DNA of 64,000 nucleotides from Yonghaparkia sp. Root332 (GCF_001425665.1 NZ_LMCX01000002.1:868001-932000), one strand, 5' to 3'. Counted from the stretch's first letter, positions 23,066 to 32,241 are shown. Translations and numbers: made by a program. The notes: generated from the letters alone by a model not told the origin.

Positions 23066-24550
23066 TCAGCTCGGGTCGTGGTGCTCGCGCACCGCGGCCT
23101 GGAACCGACGGCCGCGGTCGGCGTAGTCGGCGAACTGGTCCATCGATGCCGCGGCGGGCGCGAGGAGCACGGTGTCGCCATCGTGCGCCGCAGCGGCCGC
23201 CAGTCGCACGGCGACCGGCATCACCTGCTCAGTGTCGTCGGCCTCGACCTCGAACACGGGGAGCTCCGGCGCGTGTCGCCCGAACGCCGCGAGGACCGCC
23301 GCGCGATCGACGCCGACGACGATCGCGGCGCGCAGGCGCTCGCGGTGCGTCTCCACGAGCGCGTCGATCTCCACGCCCTTGAGCAGCCCGCCGACGATCC
23401 ACACGACCGAGCGGAAGGCGCTGAGCGCGGAGTTCGCCGCGTGGGGGTTGGTCGCCTTGGAGTCGTCGACCCACATGACGCCCCCCTCGTCTCGGACGAT
23501 CTCGGTGCGGTGGTGGTCGACGCGGAAGGCGCGCAGCCCGTCGCGGACGGCGAGCGGCGGGGCCCCCGCGGCGCGCGCGAGCGCGGCGGCGGCGAGGGCG
23601 TTCGCGAGGCCGTGGGGCGTCGCGAGTCCCGCGATCCTCACGTCGGCGAGCGTGCCGAGCTCGAGGGCGGAGCGGTGACGGTCGTCGAGGAAGGCGCGGT
23701 CGACGAGGATGTCGTCGACCACGCCGACGTCGCTCGGGCCGGGCGTGTCGGTGCCGAAGCCGATCGCGCGAGCGCCGTCGACGACATCGGCCTCCTCGAC
23801 CATCCGCATGGTCGCAGCGTCGGCGCGGTTGTAGACGCACGCGAGGAGGGTGTTGGCGTAGACCTTCGCCTTCGCGTCGCGGTACGCCTCGGCCGAGCCG
23901 TGCCAGTCGTAGTGATCCTCCGCGAGATTGAGGCACGCGGACGCGATCGGCCCGAGAGCACCCGGGCCCTCGGTCGGCAGCTGGTGCAGCTGGAAGCTCG
24001 AGAGCTCGACGACGAGCACGTCGAAGCCGGCGGGGTCGCGCACGGCGTCGAGCACCGGGATCCCGATGTTCCCGCAGGGCGCGGCGCGGATCCCCGCCTC
24101 CCTCAGCATGGTCGCCGTCAGCTGCGTCGTCGTGGTCTTGCCGTTCGTCCCCGTGATGAGCACCCACTGCGCGGCGGGCGCGATCTTGTCGCGCACGCGC
24201 CAGGCGAGCTCGATGTCGCCCCACATCGGGATCCCGTGCGCCTCGGCCCAGCGGAGGATCGCGTGATCGGGGCGGAAGCCCGGCGAGACGATGAGCAGCT
24301 CGGGCTCGAGGGCGGCGAGCCGCGGCAGGGCATCCTCATCGGAGCCCTCGAGCTCGATCAGCTCGACGCCGATGACGGGCAGGATGCGCGCGCGATCGTC
24401 ATCGGGATTGCGTGCGGCGACCGCGACCTGCGCTCCGAGCTCGGCGAGGGTGTCGGCGGCGGCGAAGCCCGTGACGCCGAGGCCCAGCACGAGGACGCGG
24501 AGCCCGGACCAGTCGGCGTGCCAGCTGGTCAGGTCGTCGAGGCGGTTCAC
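23066..24550 (-). CDS. murD: UDP-N-acetylmuramoylalanine--D-glutamate ligase
   Basis: Adds D-glutamate to UDP-MurNAc-L-Ala. From the GTG at 24550, 2 bases after mraY, the protein is 494 residues; an in-frame ATG at 24568 overlapping mraY is an alternative. It shows the N-terminal Rossmann domain (VLVLGLGVTGFAAADTL), the P-loop ITGTNGKTTTTQL, LNLAEDHYDWHGS, and the C-terminal motif WVDDSKATNPHAANSAL with the DSKATN signature. It sits between mraY and ftsW. Confidence 0.96.
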   Translation of the reverse strand: MNRLDDLTSWHADWSGLRVLVLGLGVTGFAAADTLAELGAQVAVAARNPDDDRARILPVIGVELIELEGSDEDALPRLAALEPELLIVSPGFRPDHAILRWAEAHGIPMWGDIELAWRVRDKIAPAAQWVLITGTNGKTTTTQLTATMLREAGIRAAPCGNIGIPVLDAVRDPAGFDVLVVELSSFQLHQLPTEGPGALGPIASACLNLAEDHYDWHGSAEAYRDAKAKVYANTLLACVYNRADAATMRMVEEADVVDGARAIGFGTDTPGPSDVGVVDDILVDRAFLDDRHRSALELGTLADVRIAGLATPHGLANALAAAALARAAGAPPLAVRDGLRAFRVDHHRTEIVRDEGGVMWVDDSKATNPHAANSALSAFRSVVWIVGGLLKGVEIDALVETHRERLRAAIVVGVDRAAVLAAFGRHAPELPVFEVEADDTEQVMPVAVRLAAAAAHDGDTVLLAPAAASMDQFADYADRGRRFQAAVREHHDPS

Positions 24551-24552
24551 GG

Positions 24553-25650
24553 TTACTGGCTCACCCATTCGAGGTAGAAGAGGCCGACTCCGACCGCGAC
24601 GAAGAGACCGGCGATGAGCCAGAAGCGCACGACGACGGTGACCTCGGCCCAGCCCTTGAGCTCGAAGTGGTGGTGCAGCGGGCTCATGAGGAAGATGCGC
24701 TTGCCCTTGGTGAGCTTGAAGTAGACCCGCTGAACGATGACCGAGCCCGTGACGATCAGGAACAGGCCGCCGATGAGGACGAGCAGGAGCTCGGTGCGCG
24801 TCACGATCGCGAGGCCGGCGATCGCGCCGCCGATCCCGAGCGACCCGGTGTCGCCCATGAACACCTGCGCGGGCGAGGTGTTCCACCAGAGGAAGCCGAT
24901 GAGCGACGCGGCGATCGCGGCCGAGACGATCGCGATGTCGAGAGAGTCGGCGCGCACCTCGTAGCACTTGTAGGCGAGCTCGGGGTCGAGGTTGGGGTTG
25001 AAGCAGTTCTGGTTGAACTGCCAGAACGCGATGATGATGTACGACGCCACTGCGAGGATCGCCGAGCCGGTCGCGAGGCCATCGAGCCCGTCCGCGACGT
25101 TCACGGCGTTCGAGGTGCTCACGACGATGAGGTTGATCCACAGCACGAAGAGGACGATGCCGATCGCCCCGAGCGCGGCGAAATCGAGCCACGGGATGTC
25201 GCGGACTCCGGAGACCATCGTCGACGCGGCCGTCTGCCCGTCGGCGTCCGGGTACGAGATCGCGAGGATCGCGAAGCCGGAGGCGACGACGACCTGCCCG
25301 GCGACCTTCGCCCAGCCCGTCAGCCCGAGGCTGCGCTGATTGCGCACCTTCATGAAGTCGTCGATGAATCCGACGAGCCCGAGGCCCACCATGAGCAGCA
25401 GGACGAGCATCGCGCTCTGCGTGGGCGCCGTCTGATCGACGAGGTGGCCGAAGAAGTACCCGAGCACCGAGCCGAAGATGACGATGATGCCGCCCATCGT
25501 GGGCGTGCCGCGCTTGGTGTGGTGCGTCTGCGGACCGTCGTCGCGGATGAACTGGCCCCACTCCAGGCGCCGGAAGAGGCGGATGAACAGCGGCGTCAGC
25601 AGGAGGGTGAAGGCCAGCGAGAAGGCCCCCGACAGGAGCAGGGCTCTCAT
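24553..25650 (-). CDS. mraY: Phospho-MurNAc-pentapeptide transferase MraY
   Basis: Makes lipid I by moving phospho-MurNAc-pentapeptide to undecaprenyl phosphate. The 365-residue protein has about ten membrane helices and the family motifs GTPTMGG, the catalytic Asp pair in [23 protein letters not shown], the Mg-binding [13 protein letters not shown], and [15 protein letters not shown]. The ATG overlaps the stop of the upstream murF-like gene by ATGA (25647-25650). Confidence 0.98.
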   Translation of the reverse strand: MRALLLSGAFSLAFTLLLTPLFIRLFRRLEWGQFIRDDGPQTHHTKRGTPTMGGIIVIFGSVLGYFFGHLVDQTAPTQSAMLVLLLMVGLGLVGFIDDFMKVRNQRSLGLTGWAKVAGQVVVASGFAILAISYPDADGQTAASTMVSGVRDIPWLDFAALGAIGIVLFVLWINLIVVSTSNAVNVADGLDGLATGSAILAVASYIIIAFWQFNQNCFNPNLDPELAYKCYEVRADSLDIAIVSAAIAASLIGFLWWNTSPAQVFMGDTGSLGIGGAIAGLAIVTRTELLLVLIGGLFLIVTGSVIVQRVYFKLTKGKRIFLMSPLHHHFELKGWAEVTVVVRFWLIAGLFVAVGVGLFYLEWVSQ

Positions 25651-26297
25651 GCGGTCTCCTCCGTCAGGCGGGCGATCAGGGTGGCGAGCGGGGTGACTCC
25701 GGCGGCGCTCACGAGCACCGCGTCGCCCGGCGCGAGCCGGGCTCGGAGTTCATCGTAGGCCGCGTCGACGTCGTCGACGAGGAGCGACTCCCCGTCCCAC
25801 GAGCCCTCGAGCCCGGCGGCGGTGCTCGTGTGGCGCGCGCCGTGGCCGACGACGATGAGCTGGCCGATGTCGAGGCGCACGACGAGCCGTCCGAGCTGGT
25901 CGTGGTCCTCGAACCAGTCGGCCTGCTCGCTCACGAGCTCGCCCACGACGGCGAACGAGCGGGCGACGCCGCGCGTGGCGTCGGCGAGCACCTTGAGCGA
26001 GCGCCTCACCTCCGTCGCGGTCGTCGCCCGCGTGTCGTCGATGATCGTGATGCCGTCGGAGGTGCGGGTGCGGCGGCATCGCCCGGGGATCTCCCCGACG
26101 CCCTCCCCCGCCCTCGCGGCCTCCTCGAGCGTCGCGCCCGCCTCGAGCGCGGCGCGGACCGCCTCGACTGCCGCGTCGACCGCGGCGTCGCCGAGCGCAT
26201 CGAGACGCATGAGGGTCGAGCCCTGAGCGCCGCGGATCGTCACGACCGCGCCGTCGAGCCGGTGCTCGACGTCGTCGACCACGAGCGCGGCGGTCAT
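25647..26297 (-). CDS. Truncated MurF-like protein: C-terminal Mur ligase domain without P-loop
   Basis: Occupies the murF position but encodes only 216 residues; MurF is usually about 450-500. Residues 1-70 resemble the end of the Mur central domain (an [23 protein letters not shown] helix region, then PGRC). Residues 80-216 resemble the C-terminal domain: [55 protein letters not shown]. The UDP-substrate domain and the GTxGKT(T/S) ATP loop are absent. The usual DAYNANPDS segment reads [10 protein letters not shown] (87-96), and the KGSR motif is replaced by VSAAG. Both junctions are clean ATGA overlaps, with murE at 26294-26297 and with mraY at 25647-25650. The upstream space is entirely murE, so no 5' part can be hidden. 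It is not a conventional D-Ala-D-Ala ligase; its function is unknown. Confidence 0.8.
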   Translation of the reverse strand: MTAALVVDDVEHRLDGAVVTIRGAQGSTLMRLDALGDAAVDAAVEAVRAALEAGATLEEAARAGEGVGEIPGRCRRTRTSDGITIIDDTRATTATEVRRSLKVLADATRGVARSFAVVGELVSEQADWFEDHDQLGRLVVRLDIGQLIVVGHGARHTSTAAGLEGSWDGESLLVDDVDAAYDELRARLAPGDAVLVSAAGVTPLATLIARLTEETA

Positions 26298-27874
26298 CGC
26301 GTCGGCCAGCCGGCCTCGCGGAGGGCGGCGCGCGCCTCCTCGCGGGCGGAGTACTCGGTCCGCACCCCGCGGATGTCGCGGTAGTCCTGGTGCCCGGGCC
26401 CCGCCCACAGGATGGAGTCGCCCTCCTCCGCGAGGCCGACCGCGACGCGGATCGCCGCCTCGGGCGGGCTCACCTCGTGGATCTCAGGCTTATTGGTCGC
26501 GAGCGCGGCGCCCTCGATCAGGGTGGCGCGGATGGACGCCGGGTCCTCGAAGCGCGGGTGGTGGTCGGTGATGACGAGCACGTCGCAGCCCTCGGCGGCG
26601 ACGCGCGCCATCTCGTGCCGCTTGGTGGCGTCGCGGTCGCCATCGGCGCCGAAGACCATGATCGTTCGGCCGGTCGTGAAGCTGCGCACGGCGCCGAGCG
26701 TCTGCTCGAACGCGTCGGCGCTGTGGCCGAAGTCGACGTAGACGCTCGGGCCGCGATCTCCTGAGACGCGCTCGGTGCGCCCGGGGAGGTACGCGTCGAT
26801 GCCGGTCTCGCCGAGCGCCTGCCCGATGACGGCGAGGTCGAAGCCCGCCTCGACCATCATGACGAGCGCGAGCCCGGCGTTGGCGGCCATGTGCCACCCG
26901 ATGAGCGGGACGCGCGTGGTGAGCGAGCGGCCGTCGGGGCCGGTCAGACGGAAGCCCGTGAACGCCGGCTCCTCCTCCGTGAGCTCGACGCGCCACTCGG
27001 CGTCGACCCCGGGCCGGGCCGAGATCGTGGTGACGGGGATGCGCGCCGACTCCACGACCCGCTCGCCGTAGGGCGAGTCGAGCGAGACGACGCCGCGCTT
27101 CGCGCGATCGGGCTGGAAGAGCGGGAGCTTCGCCTGGAAGTACTCCTCCATGTCCGCGTAGTCGTCGAGGTGGTCGTGGCTGAGGTTGGTGAAGCCCGCG
27201 ACGTCGAAGACGATGCCGTCCACGCGGTGCCGGCTGAGGGCCTGCGCGCTGACCTCGACGGCGACGGCGCGGACCCCGGCCTCGCGCATGCGCGCCAGGA
27301 GCGCGTGCATCTCGCTCGCCTCGGGCGTCGTGAGGCGGCTCACGACGGTCAGCTCGCCGATCTTGCGCTCGGCGGTCGACGAGAGCCCCGTGACGAGATC
27401 GAGCTGACGGAGGATCCCGTCGAGCAGGTAGGCGGTCGAGGTCTTCCCGTTCGTGCCGGTCACGCCGAAGAGCAGCGGCGGCTCCTCGCGGGTCCGGTAC
27501 ACCCACGCCGCGAGCTCTCCGAGCGCGGCTCGCGGGTCGTCGACGACGAGGACGGGCACCTCGAGCCCCGACGCGAGCTCAGCCCCCGCGGCATCCGTCA
27601 GGATCGCGACGGCGCCCGCCTCGACGGCAGCCGGCGCGAACTCGGCCCCGTGGCGGTGCTGGCCGCGGATGCCGACGTACAGGTCGCCGGGCTGCAGGTC
27701 GCTCGTCGCGAGCGTGATCCCCATGACCTCGACGCCGTCGGTGCGGCCGTGCGCGACCTCGATGCCGAACTCCTCCACGAGTCCGCCGAGGGGACGAGCG
27801 GAGGGGTGCTCGGGCCGCAGGACGGGGGGGATGCGACCGGACAACACGACCTCTTTCTCGACCGGACCTACCAC
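26294..27874 (-). CDS. murE: UDP-MurNAc-tripeptide synthetase MurE, non-DAP type
   Basis: Adds the third stem-peptide residue. The 526-residue frame has the N-terminal substrate domain, the P-loop GVTGTNGKTSTAYL, the SAQALSRHRVDG and NLSHDHLDDYADMEEY regions with the lysine in FQAKLPLF, and a full C-terminal domain. Where meso-DAP enzymes have DNPR and GKGHE, this protein has HHPR (residues 438-441) and GPGHQ (492-496). That argues for a diamine or other residue such as Lys, Orn, Dab or homoserine, as in Microbacteriaceae type B walls. The start is uncertain: GTG 27874 overlaps ftsI, while GTG 27847 and TTG 27844 lie just downstream of AGAGG. Confidence 0.95.
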   Translation of the reverse strand: MVGPVEKEVVLSGRIPPVLRPEHPSARPLGGLVEEFGIEVAHGRTDGVEVMGITLATSDLQPGDLYVGIRGQHRHGAEFAPAAVEAGAVAILTDAAGAELASGLEVPVLVVDDPRAALGELAAWVYRTREEPPLLFGVTGTNGKTSTAYLLDGILRQLDLVTGLSSTAERKIGELTVVSRLTTPEASEMHALLARMREAGVRAVAVEVSAQALSRHRVDGIVFDVAGFTNLSHDHLDDYADMEEYFQAKLPLFQPDRAKRGVVSLDSPYGERVVESARIPVTTISARPGVDAEWRVELTEEEPAFTGFRLTGPDGRSLTTRVPLIGWHMAANAGLALVMMVEAGFDLAVIGQALGETGIDAYLPGRTERVSGDRGPSVYVDFGHSADAFEQTLGAVRSFTTGRTIMVFGADGDRDATKRHEMARVAAEGCDVLVITDHHPRFEDPASIRATLIEGAALATNKPEIHEVSPPEAAIRVAVGLAEEGDSILWAGPGHQDYRDIRGVRTEYSAREEARAALREAGWPTR

Positions 27875-29640
27875 GTGAGGGGCGGGCTCTGCGCGGGCTG
27901 CGTCGAGGGCGGCACCCGGAATGTCTTGAGCACTTGCGTCATGATCGACCGGAACGTGGGCGCCGCAGCAGCCGACGTCTTCATCGTATCGGGACGCGCG
28001 AGCGTGACGACGACCACGAACTGCGGATCATCGGCGGGCGCCATGCCGGCGAGCGACACGATGCGCTGGCCGCCGTAGCGCCCGTTCTCCGCGACCTCGG
28101 CGGTGCCGGTCTTCGCGGCGACGCGATAGCCGGGGATGCTCAGCTGCGAGGACAGGAATCCGTCGGTCACGACCGACTCCAGGATCGAGACGGTCGTGTC
28201 GGCGGCCTCCTGCGACAGGATGCGCTCGCCCTCGCCCGTCGGCTGCATGGTGACCGTGCCGTCGGTGTGCCGGCACCCCGCCACGAGGGTGAGCGGCATG
28301 TGCACGCCCCCGTTCGCGATCGCCTGGTAGGCGCTCGCGACCTGCGCGCTCGTCGCCGTCATGCCCTGGCCGAACATCTGGGTGAACGCGCTGTGGCCGT
28401 CGATCGACGCCGGGTCCTGGATGTCGCCGCCCTCCTCGCCGAGGAACCCGACCGCGGTCGGCTCGTCGAGCCCGTAGCGCTGGAGCATCTCGGCCCGCTG
28501 CTCGAGGCTCGTGCGCTCGACCACCATCGAGGTGCCGACGTTGGAGGAGTTCATGAGGATGCCCGCGGTCGTGAGCGGCAGGTCGCCGTGCGCCCAGGCA
28601 TCCCCGATCGTGTAGTTGAGGATCGTCGCGTACCGGCCCGGCACCGTGAACTTCTCCGTCGGGGTCGTGACCCCTTCGTCGAGCAGCGCCGCGAAGGTCA
28701 GCGCCTTGATCGTCGAGCCGGGCTCGTAGGGCGCCGTGAAGCTGCGCGCGCCGAGGTTGTCGGCCGGCGTACCGTTGACGTCGTTGGGGTCGACGGTCGG
28801 CCAGTCGGCGGCCGCGACGACCGCGCCGTCGGCGACGCGCACGACGAAGGCCGTCGCCCAGTCGGCGCCGATCGCGCTCGCCTGCTCGGCGATCGCCTGC
28901 TGCGCGAACCACTGCACGTCGCGGTCGATCGTGAGCTCGAGCGTCCCGCCGTCGACGGGCTCCTGCTCGACGACCGTCGTGCCGGGGAGCCGGACGCCGT
29001 CGGCGCCGCGCTCGTAGGTCGAGGTGCCGTCGGTCGCGGCGAGGCACTCGTCGGCGCTGAGCTCCAGGCCGGTCTGCGGGCCGTCGGTGCCCAGGAAGCC
29101 GACGAGGTTCCCGGCGACCTGGCCGTTCGGGTAGGCCCGCGCCGGCTGCCGCTCGAAGTACACCCACGGGATGCGCAGCTCGCGCACGGCCTGGTAGACC
29201 TCGGTCTCCACCCCGCGCACGAGGTAGGCGAAGTCGTCCTCCGGGTCGGCGGCGAGCTCCGCATCGATGAGCGACTTCAGCTGCAGCGGATCCTGCCCGG
29301 TGAGCGCCGCGAGCTGCCCGAGGGCGTCCTCCACCGAGCGCGTCGTCCGCTCGCCCGTCGTCTCGTCGAGGATCGTCGAAGGGGCGACGAATCGCGGCGA
29401 CACGGTGATGTCGTATCGGTAGACGGTGTCGGCGAGCACGACCCCGTTGCGATCGACGATGTCTCCACGCGCCCCCTGCAGCACCTGCGGGATCGATCGG
29501 CGGGCCTCCGACTGCTCGGCGAGCTCGCCCGCTCGGACGACCTGGATGTCGATGAGCCGGACGAGGAAGGCGAGGAGGACGGCGGCGACCAGGAGGACGG
29601 TGAGCGCCAGTCGGCGGCGAGTGCGTCGGACGGCGATCAC
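27868..29640 (-). CDS. ftsI: Septal class B penicillin-binding protein (FtsI/PBP3)
   Basis: A transpeptidase that cross-links septal peptidoglycan with FtsW. The 590-residue protein has a short basic N-terminus, one membrane helix (about 10-30), a PBP dimerisation domain with RGDIVDRNGVVLA, and the transpeptidase domain. Active-site motifs are complete: Ser309-Thr-Ile-Lys312, Ser365-Ser-Asn367 and Lys510-Thr-Gly512. There are no PASTA domains. It follows the ftsL-like gene (28-base gap) and overlaps murE. Confidence 0.97.
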   Translation of the reverse strand: MIAVRRTRRRLALTVLLVAAVLLAFLVRLIDIQVVRAGELAEQSEARRSIPQVLQGARGDIVDRNGVVLADTVYRYDITVSPRFVAPSTILDETTGERTTRSVEDALGQLAALTGQDPLQLKSLIDAELAADPEDDFAYLVRGVETEVYQAVRELRIPWVYFERQPARAYPNGQVAGNLVGFLGTDGPQTGLELSADECLAATDGTSTYERGADGVRLPGTTVVEQEPVDGGTLELTIDRDVQWFAQQAIAEQASAIGADWATAFVVRVADGAVVAAADWPTVDPNDVNGTPADNLGARSFTAPYEPGSTIKALTFAALLDEGVTTPTEKFTVPGRYATILNYTIGDAWAHGDLPLTTAGILMNSSNVGTSMVVERTSLEQRAEMLQRYGLDEPTAVGFLGEEGGDIQDPASIDGHSAFTQMFGQGMTATSAQVASAYQAIANGGVHMPLTLVAGCRHTDGTVTMQPTGEGERILSQEAADTTVSILESVVTDGFLSSQLSIPGYRVAAKTGTAEVAENGRYGGQRIVSLAGMAPADDPQFVVVVTLARPDTMKTSAAAAPTFRSIMTQVLKTFRVPPSTQPAQSPPLTW

Positions 29641-29668
29641 GATGTCGGCCTCCCCCTTCGGTGCTGCG

Positions 29669-30331
29669 TCAGTTGGTCACGGGCGACGGGATCGTCGTCG
29701 GGGCGGCGGGCGCCGCCGGCGCGGCCGGCTGGACCGCGCCAGGCGCCGGTGCCGCGGGAGCGGTCGGACCCGTCGCGGCGATTCCGCCCGAGGCTACCGA
29801 CCCCGGCGCCGACGGCCCGGGTGAAACGCCCGCGACCTCCCCTGTCGACGCCGGAGTCACCAGCGGCACATCGGCCAGCAGCACATTGCCGATCATGCTG
29901 TCGCGCCCGTCGAGCACTCCTGCTCCGGCGCCTGCCGCGACGGGCGCTCCGAGCACCGTCGCGTCGGCCAGCCGCAGATACGCGGGGCTGGCGTTGGCGA
30001 CCATGCCGAGCGATTCGGCATTGGCCGCGAGGTTCTGCGGAGACCGCAGAGTGTCGAGGCTCTCGGTGAGCACCTGCGCGTTGCGATCGAGCTCCACGGC
30101 GCTGGCCTGCAGCGCGGCGATCCTGTAGGCGCCCTCCGAGAGCGCGATCGAGAGCAGGAGCTGGGCGAGAAGGATCGCGAACGCGCCGGCGGTCGCGACG
30201 ATCGCGTACACGGCGCGCGGGCGGGATCGGCGCTGCTCTCGCGTCGTGACGACCTCCACGGGCCGCGGCGCCCGGCGGGGGCTCGGAGCCGCGGCCCGAC
30301 GGGGGGTCGTGGGGGCGAGGACGGCGCTCAT
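29669..30331 (-). CDS. FtsL-like septum formation protein
   Basis: A 220-residue bitopic protein in the ftsL slot between rsmH and ftsI. The ATG at 30331 overlaps the rsmH stop (ATGA). The N-terminal 40 residues are basic and Pro/Ala-rich, a membrane helix spans about 41-64, and a short coiled-coil-like region (66-100) ends in NAESLGMV. A long Ala/Pro/Gly-rich extracellular tail (126-220) follows. FtsL proteins diverge strongly, so the call is based on topology, the ESLGM-type segment and position. It probably bridges FtsQ and FtsI/FtsW. Confidence 0.8.
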   Translation of the reverse strand: MSAVLAPTTPRRAAAPSPRRAPRPVEVVTTREQRRSRPRAVYAIVATAGAFAILLAQLLLSIALSEGAYRIAALQASAVELDRNAQVLTESLDTLRSPQNLAANAESLGMVANASPAYLRLADATVLGAPVAAGAGAGVLDGRDSMIGNVLLADVPLVTPASTGEVAGVSPGPSAPGSVASGGIAATGPTAPAAPAPGAVQPAAPAAPAAPTTIPSPVTN

Positions 30332-31278
30332 GCTGCGGCCGCGAGTCGCTCGGCCGCGCGGAGGCGGACGGGGATGGCGCGCGGGTTCACGGCGCGCTCC
30401 TGCTCGCTCGCGAGCTCGGCGCCGCGGACGAGCAGGCGGAAGCGTGGAGCATGCTCCGGCAGCTCCATCGGCAGCCCCGCGGGGGCGGTCGACCGCACAC
30501 GGGAGGCGAGCTCGCGCTTGACGATGCGGTCCTCCAGCGACTGGTAGGCGAGGACGACGATGCGGCCGCCGACGGCGAGCACGTCGAGCGCGGCGGGGAG
30601 GGCGGCCTCGAGGGCGGAGAGCTCGGCGTTCACCTCGATGCGCAGCGCCTGGTAGACGCGCTTGGCAGGGTGGCCGGTCCGCGGCGCGGAGCGCGGCGTC
30701 GCATCGAAGATGATCTGGTTCAGGTCGGTGCTCCGATCGATCGCGCGGGCGGCGCGCGCCTCGACGATCCGGCGGGCGTAGCGCGGCGCGAGCTTCTCCT
30801 CGCCGTACGCGTAGAAGATGCGGCGGAGCTCCTCCTCCGGGTAGCTCGCGAGGACCTCGGCGGCGGTGATGCCGGTCGTGCGGTCCATGCGCATGTCGAG
30901 CGGGGCGTCCTGGGCGTAGGCGAAGCCGCGCTCGGCCTCGTCGAGCTGCATCGAGGAGACTCCGAGATCGAAGAGCACGGCATCGACCTCGTCGATGCCG
31001 ACCGAGGCCAGTGCCTGCTCGATGCCGTCGTAGACCGTGTGCATGGGGCGGAAGCGGTCGCCGAACCGCGCGAGGCGCGCGATCGACGCGGCCAGGGCAT
31101 CCGTGTCTCGATCGAGTCCGACGACCGTGAGGCCGGGGAAGCGCTCGAGCGCCGCCTCGGTGTGGCCGCCGAGGCCGAGGGTCGCGTCGACCATGACGGC
31201 GCCCTCGCGCGAGAGCGCGGGACCGAGGAGCTCGAGCGTGCGCTCGAGGAGGACGGGAGTGTGTCGGTTCTCGATCAT
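30328..31278 (-). CDS. rsmH: 16S rRNA (cytosine1402-N4)-methyltransferase
   Basis: An SAM-dependent enzyme (MraW) that methylates C1402 in the ribosomal P site. The 316-residue protein opens [13 protein letters not shown] and has the SAM-binding motif [17 protein letters not shown]. Next comes the catalytic-region [24 protein letters not shown], then a C-terminal [15 protein letters not shown] and SLEDRIVKR. It is second in the dcw cluster, 102 bases after mraZ. Confidence 0.97.
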   Translation of the reverse strand: MIENRHTPVLLERTLELLGPALSREGAVMVDATLGLGGHTEAALERFPGLTVVGLDRDTDALAASIARLARFGDRFRPMHTVYDGIEQALASVGIDEVDAVLFDLGVSSMQLDEAERGFAYAQDAPLDMRMDRTTGITAAEVLASYPEEELRRIFYAYGEEKLAPRYARRIVEARAARAIDRSTDLNQIIFDATPRSAPRTGHPAKRVYQALRIEVNAELSALEAALPAALDVLAVGGRIVVLAYQSLEDRIVKRELASRVRSTAPAGLPMELPEHAPRFRLLVRGAELASEQERAVNPRAIPVRLRAAERLAAAA

Positions 31279-31380
31279 GTCGTTCCGGTGGATGAGCGCG
31301 GGGCCCGGATCCCCATCCGTCGACCTGGCACCGGGGAAGTGATGTCAGGGCGATGACGGCTGGGAGTCCGACCCTCGCGA

Positions 31381-31812
31381 TCAGAAGAGGCCCGGGATCA
31401 CCTCCTCCTCGGTGTTCGAGAACGCTTCTTCCTTCTCGGCGTAGTAGGCGTTCCACGCCTCGGTCGACCAGATCTCGGCGCGGTCGCCGGCGCCGATGAC
31501 CGTGAGGTCGCGGTCGAGCCCGGCGTAGTCGCGCAGCGCCGCGGGGATCGTGACGCGGTGCTGCTTGTCGGGGCGCTCGTCGCTCGCGCCGGAGAGGAAG
31601 ACGCGGACGTAGTCGCGGGCGAGCTTGCTCGTGAGCGGGGCCTGGCGGATCTTCTCGACCTGCGCCGCGAAGCCCTCCGCGCTGAAGACGTAGATGCAGC
31701 GCTCCTGCCCGCGGGCGAGGACGAGGCCGTTGGCGAGCTCATCCCGGAACTTCGCCGGAAGGATGATGCGCCCCTTCTCGTCGAGCTTGGGGGTGTGCGT
31801 GCCGAGGAACAT
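31381..31812 (-). CDS. mraZ: Transcriptional regulator MraZ
   Basis: An AbrB-like DNA-binding protein that heads and controls the dcw cluster. The 143-residue protein has the two tandem MraZ/SpoVT-AbrB repeats: [25 protein letters not shown] (residues 2-26) and the second around [18 protein letters not shown] (near 83-100). The ATG is preceded by GGGGGAG at 8 bases. The upstream DNA carries three GTGGAG boxes at exact 10-base spacing (listed separately), consistent with autoregulation. Confidence 0.97.
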   Translation of the reverse strand: MFLGTHTPKLDEKGRIILPAKFRDELANGLVLARGQERCIYVFSAEGFAAQVEKIRQAPLTSKLARDYVRVFLSGASDERPDKQHRVTIPAALRDYAGLDRDLTVIGAGDRAEIWSTEAWNAYYAEKEEAFSNTEEEVIPGLF

Positions 31813-31854
31813 CGTCCGCTCCCCCTTCTTCTCCGGCCGGAAGTTCTAGGTACG

Positions 31855-31880
31855 CTCCACTTTACTCCACAATGCTCCAC
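31855..31880 (-). promoter_or_regulatory. Triple GTGGAG boxes upstream of mraZ (MraZ operator)
   Basis: On the minus strand GTGGAG occurs three times, at 31875-31880, 31865-31870 and 31855-31860, each exactly 10 bases (one helical turn) apart and 42 bases or more upstream of the mraZ ATG. Known MraZ proteins bind direct repeats of TGGGN-like boxes spaced by one turn in their own promoters. These boxes, with A in place of the third G, fit that arrangement. No other gene explains them. Confidence 0.75.
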
Positions 31881-31952
31881 TTTGCTATCACTCGACGCCA
31901 CTGTAGCCCGAATTGGGGGCACTTCTCCCCCGTGATCTCGCGGGAGGCGCGC

Positions 31953-32142
31953 GGGGAGGACGGTGGAGGGGAGCACGAGGACGTCCGCGCCTCGCCCGGG
32001 TCGCAGCGCGCGCCGGGCCGCGGACGGACGGTCCGAAGGCCCGGAACAGCGCGGATCCCCGGGAGTCAGTGCGCCGCCGCCGATCGCGGTGGAGGACGGT
32101 GGAGGGCGGGGAGGACGGTGGAGTGCGGGGAGGGCAATGGAG
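31953..32142 (+). repeat. Purine-rich GTGGAG/GGAGGACGG repeats
   Basis: The 429-base gap 31813-32241 between mraZ and the DUF3040 gene holds, besides the MraZ boxes and a terminator, a G-rich stretch with degenerate repeats on the plus strand. A 16-base unit GGGGAGGACGGTGGAG is exact at 31953-31968 and 32108-32123, and GTGGAG also occurs at 32089 and 32099 (10 bases apart). The boxes are in the opposite orientation to the mraZ-proximal ones. No convincing gene was seen in this interval. Confidence 0.5.
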
Positions 32143-32184
32143 CGCGCGGGGGCGGACGCCGGCCCGCGGGAGCGCTGCGGCATG

Positions 32185-32214
32185 AAAAAAGGGGCCGATC
32201 TCTCGATCGGCCCC
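32185..32214 (-). terminator. Rho-independent terminator of the DUF3040 gene
   Basis: Ten-base perfect arms (32191-32200 and 32205-32214) with a 4-base loop are followed, on the minus strand, by six T residues (the AAAAAA at 32185-32190). This is the clearest classical intrinsic terminator in the window. It lies 27 bases after the stop of the DUF3040 gene, so read-through into the mraZ promoter region is blocked. Confidence 0.9.
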
Positions 32215-32241
32215 GGAGGGACTTGTGGTGCGGGCCCGGCC

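Noticed and set aside
26298-27874. A hidden 5' half of murF in another frame
   Set aside because: The whole interval is needed for murE, which has all its motifs. No other frame there contains a GTxGKT-type loop of a second ligase.
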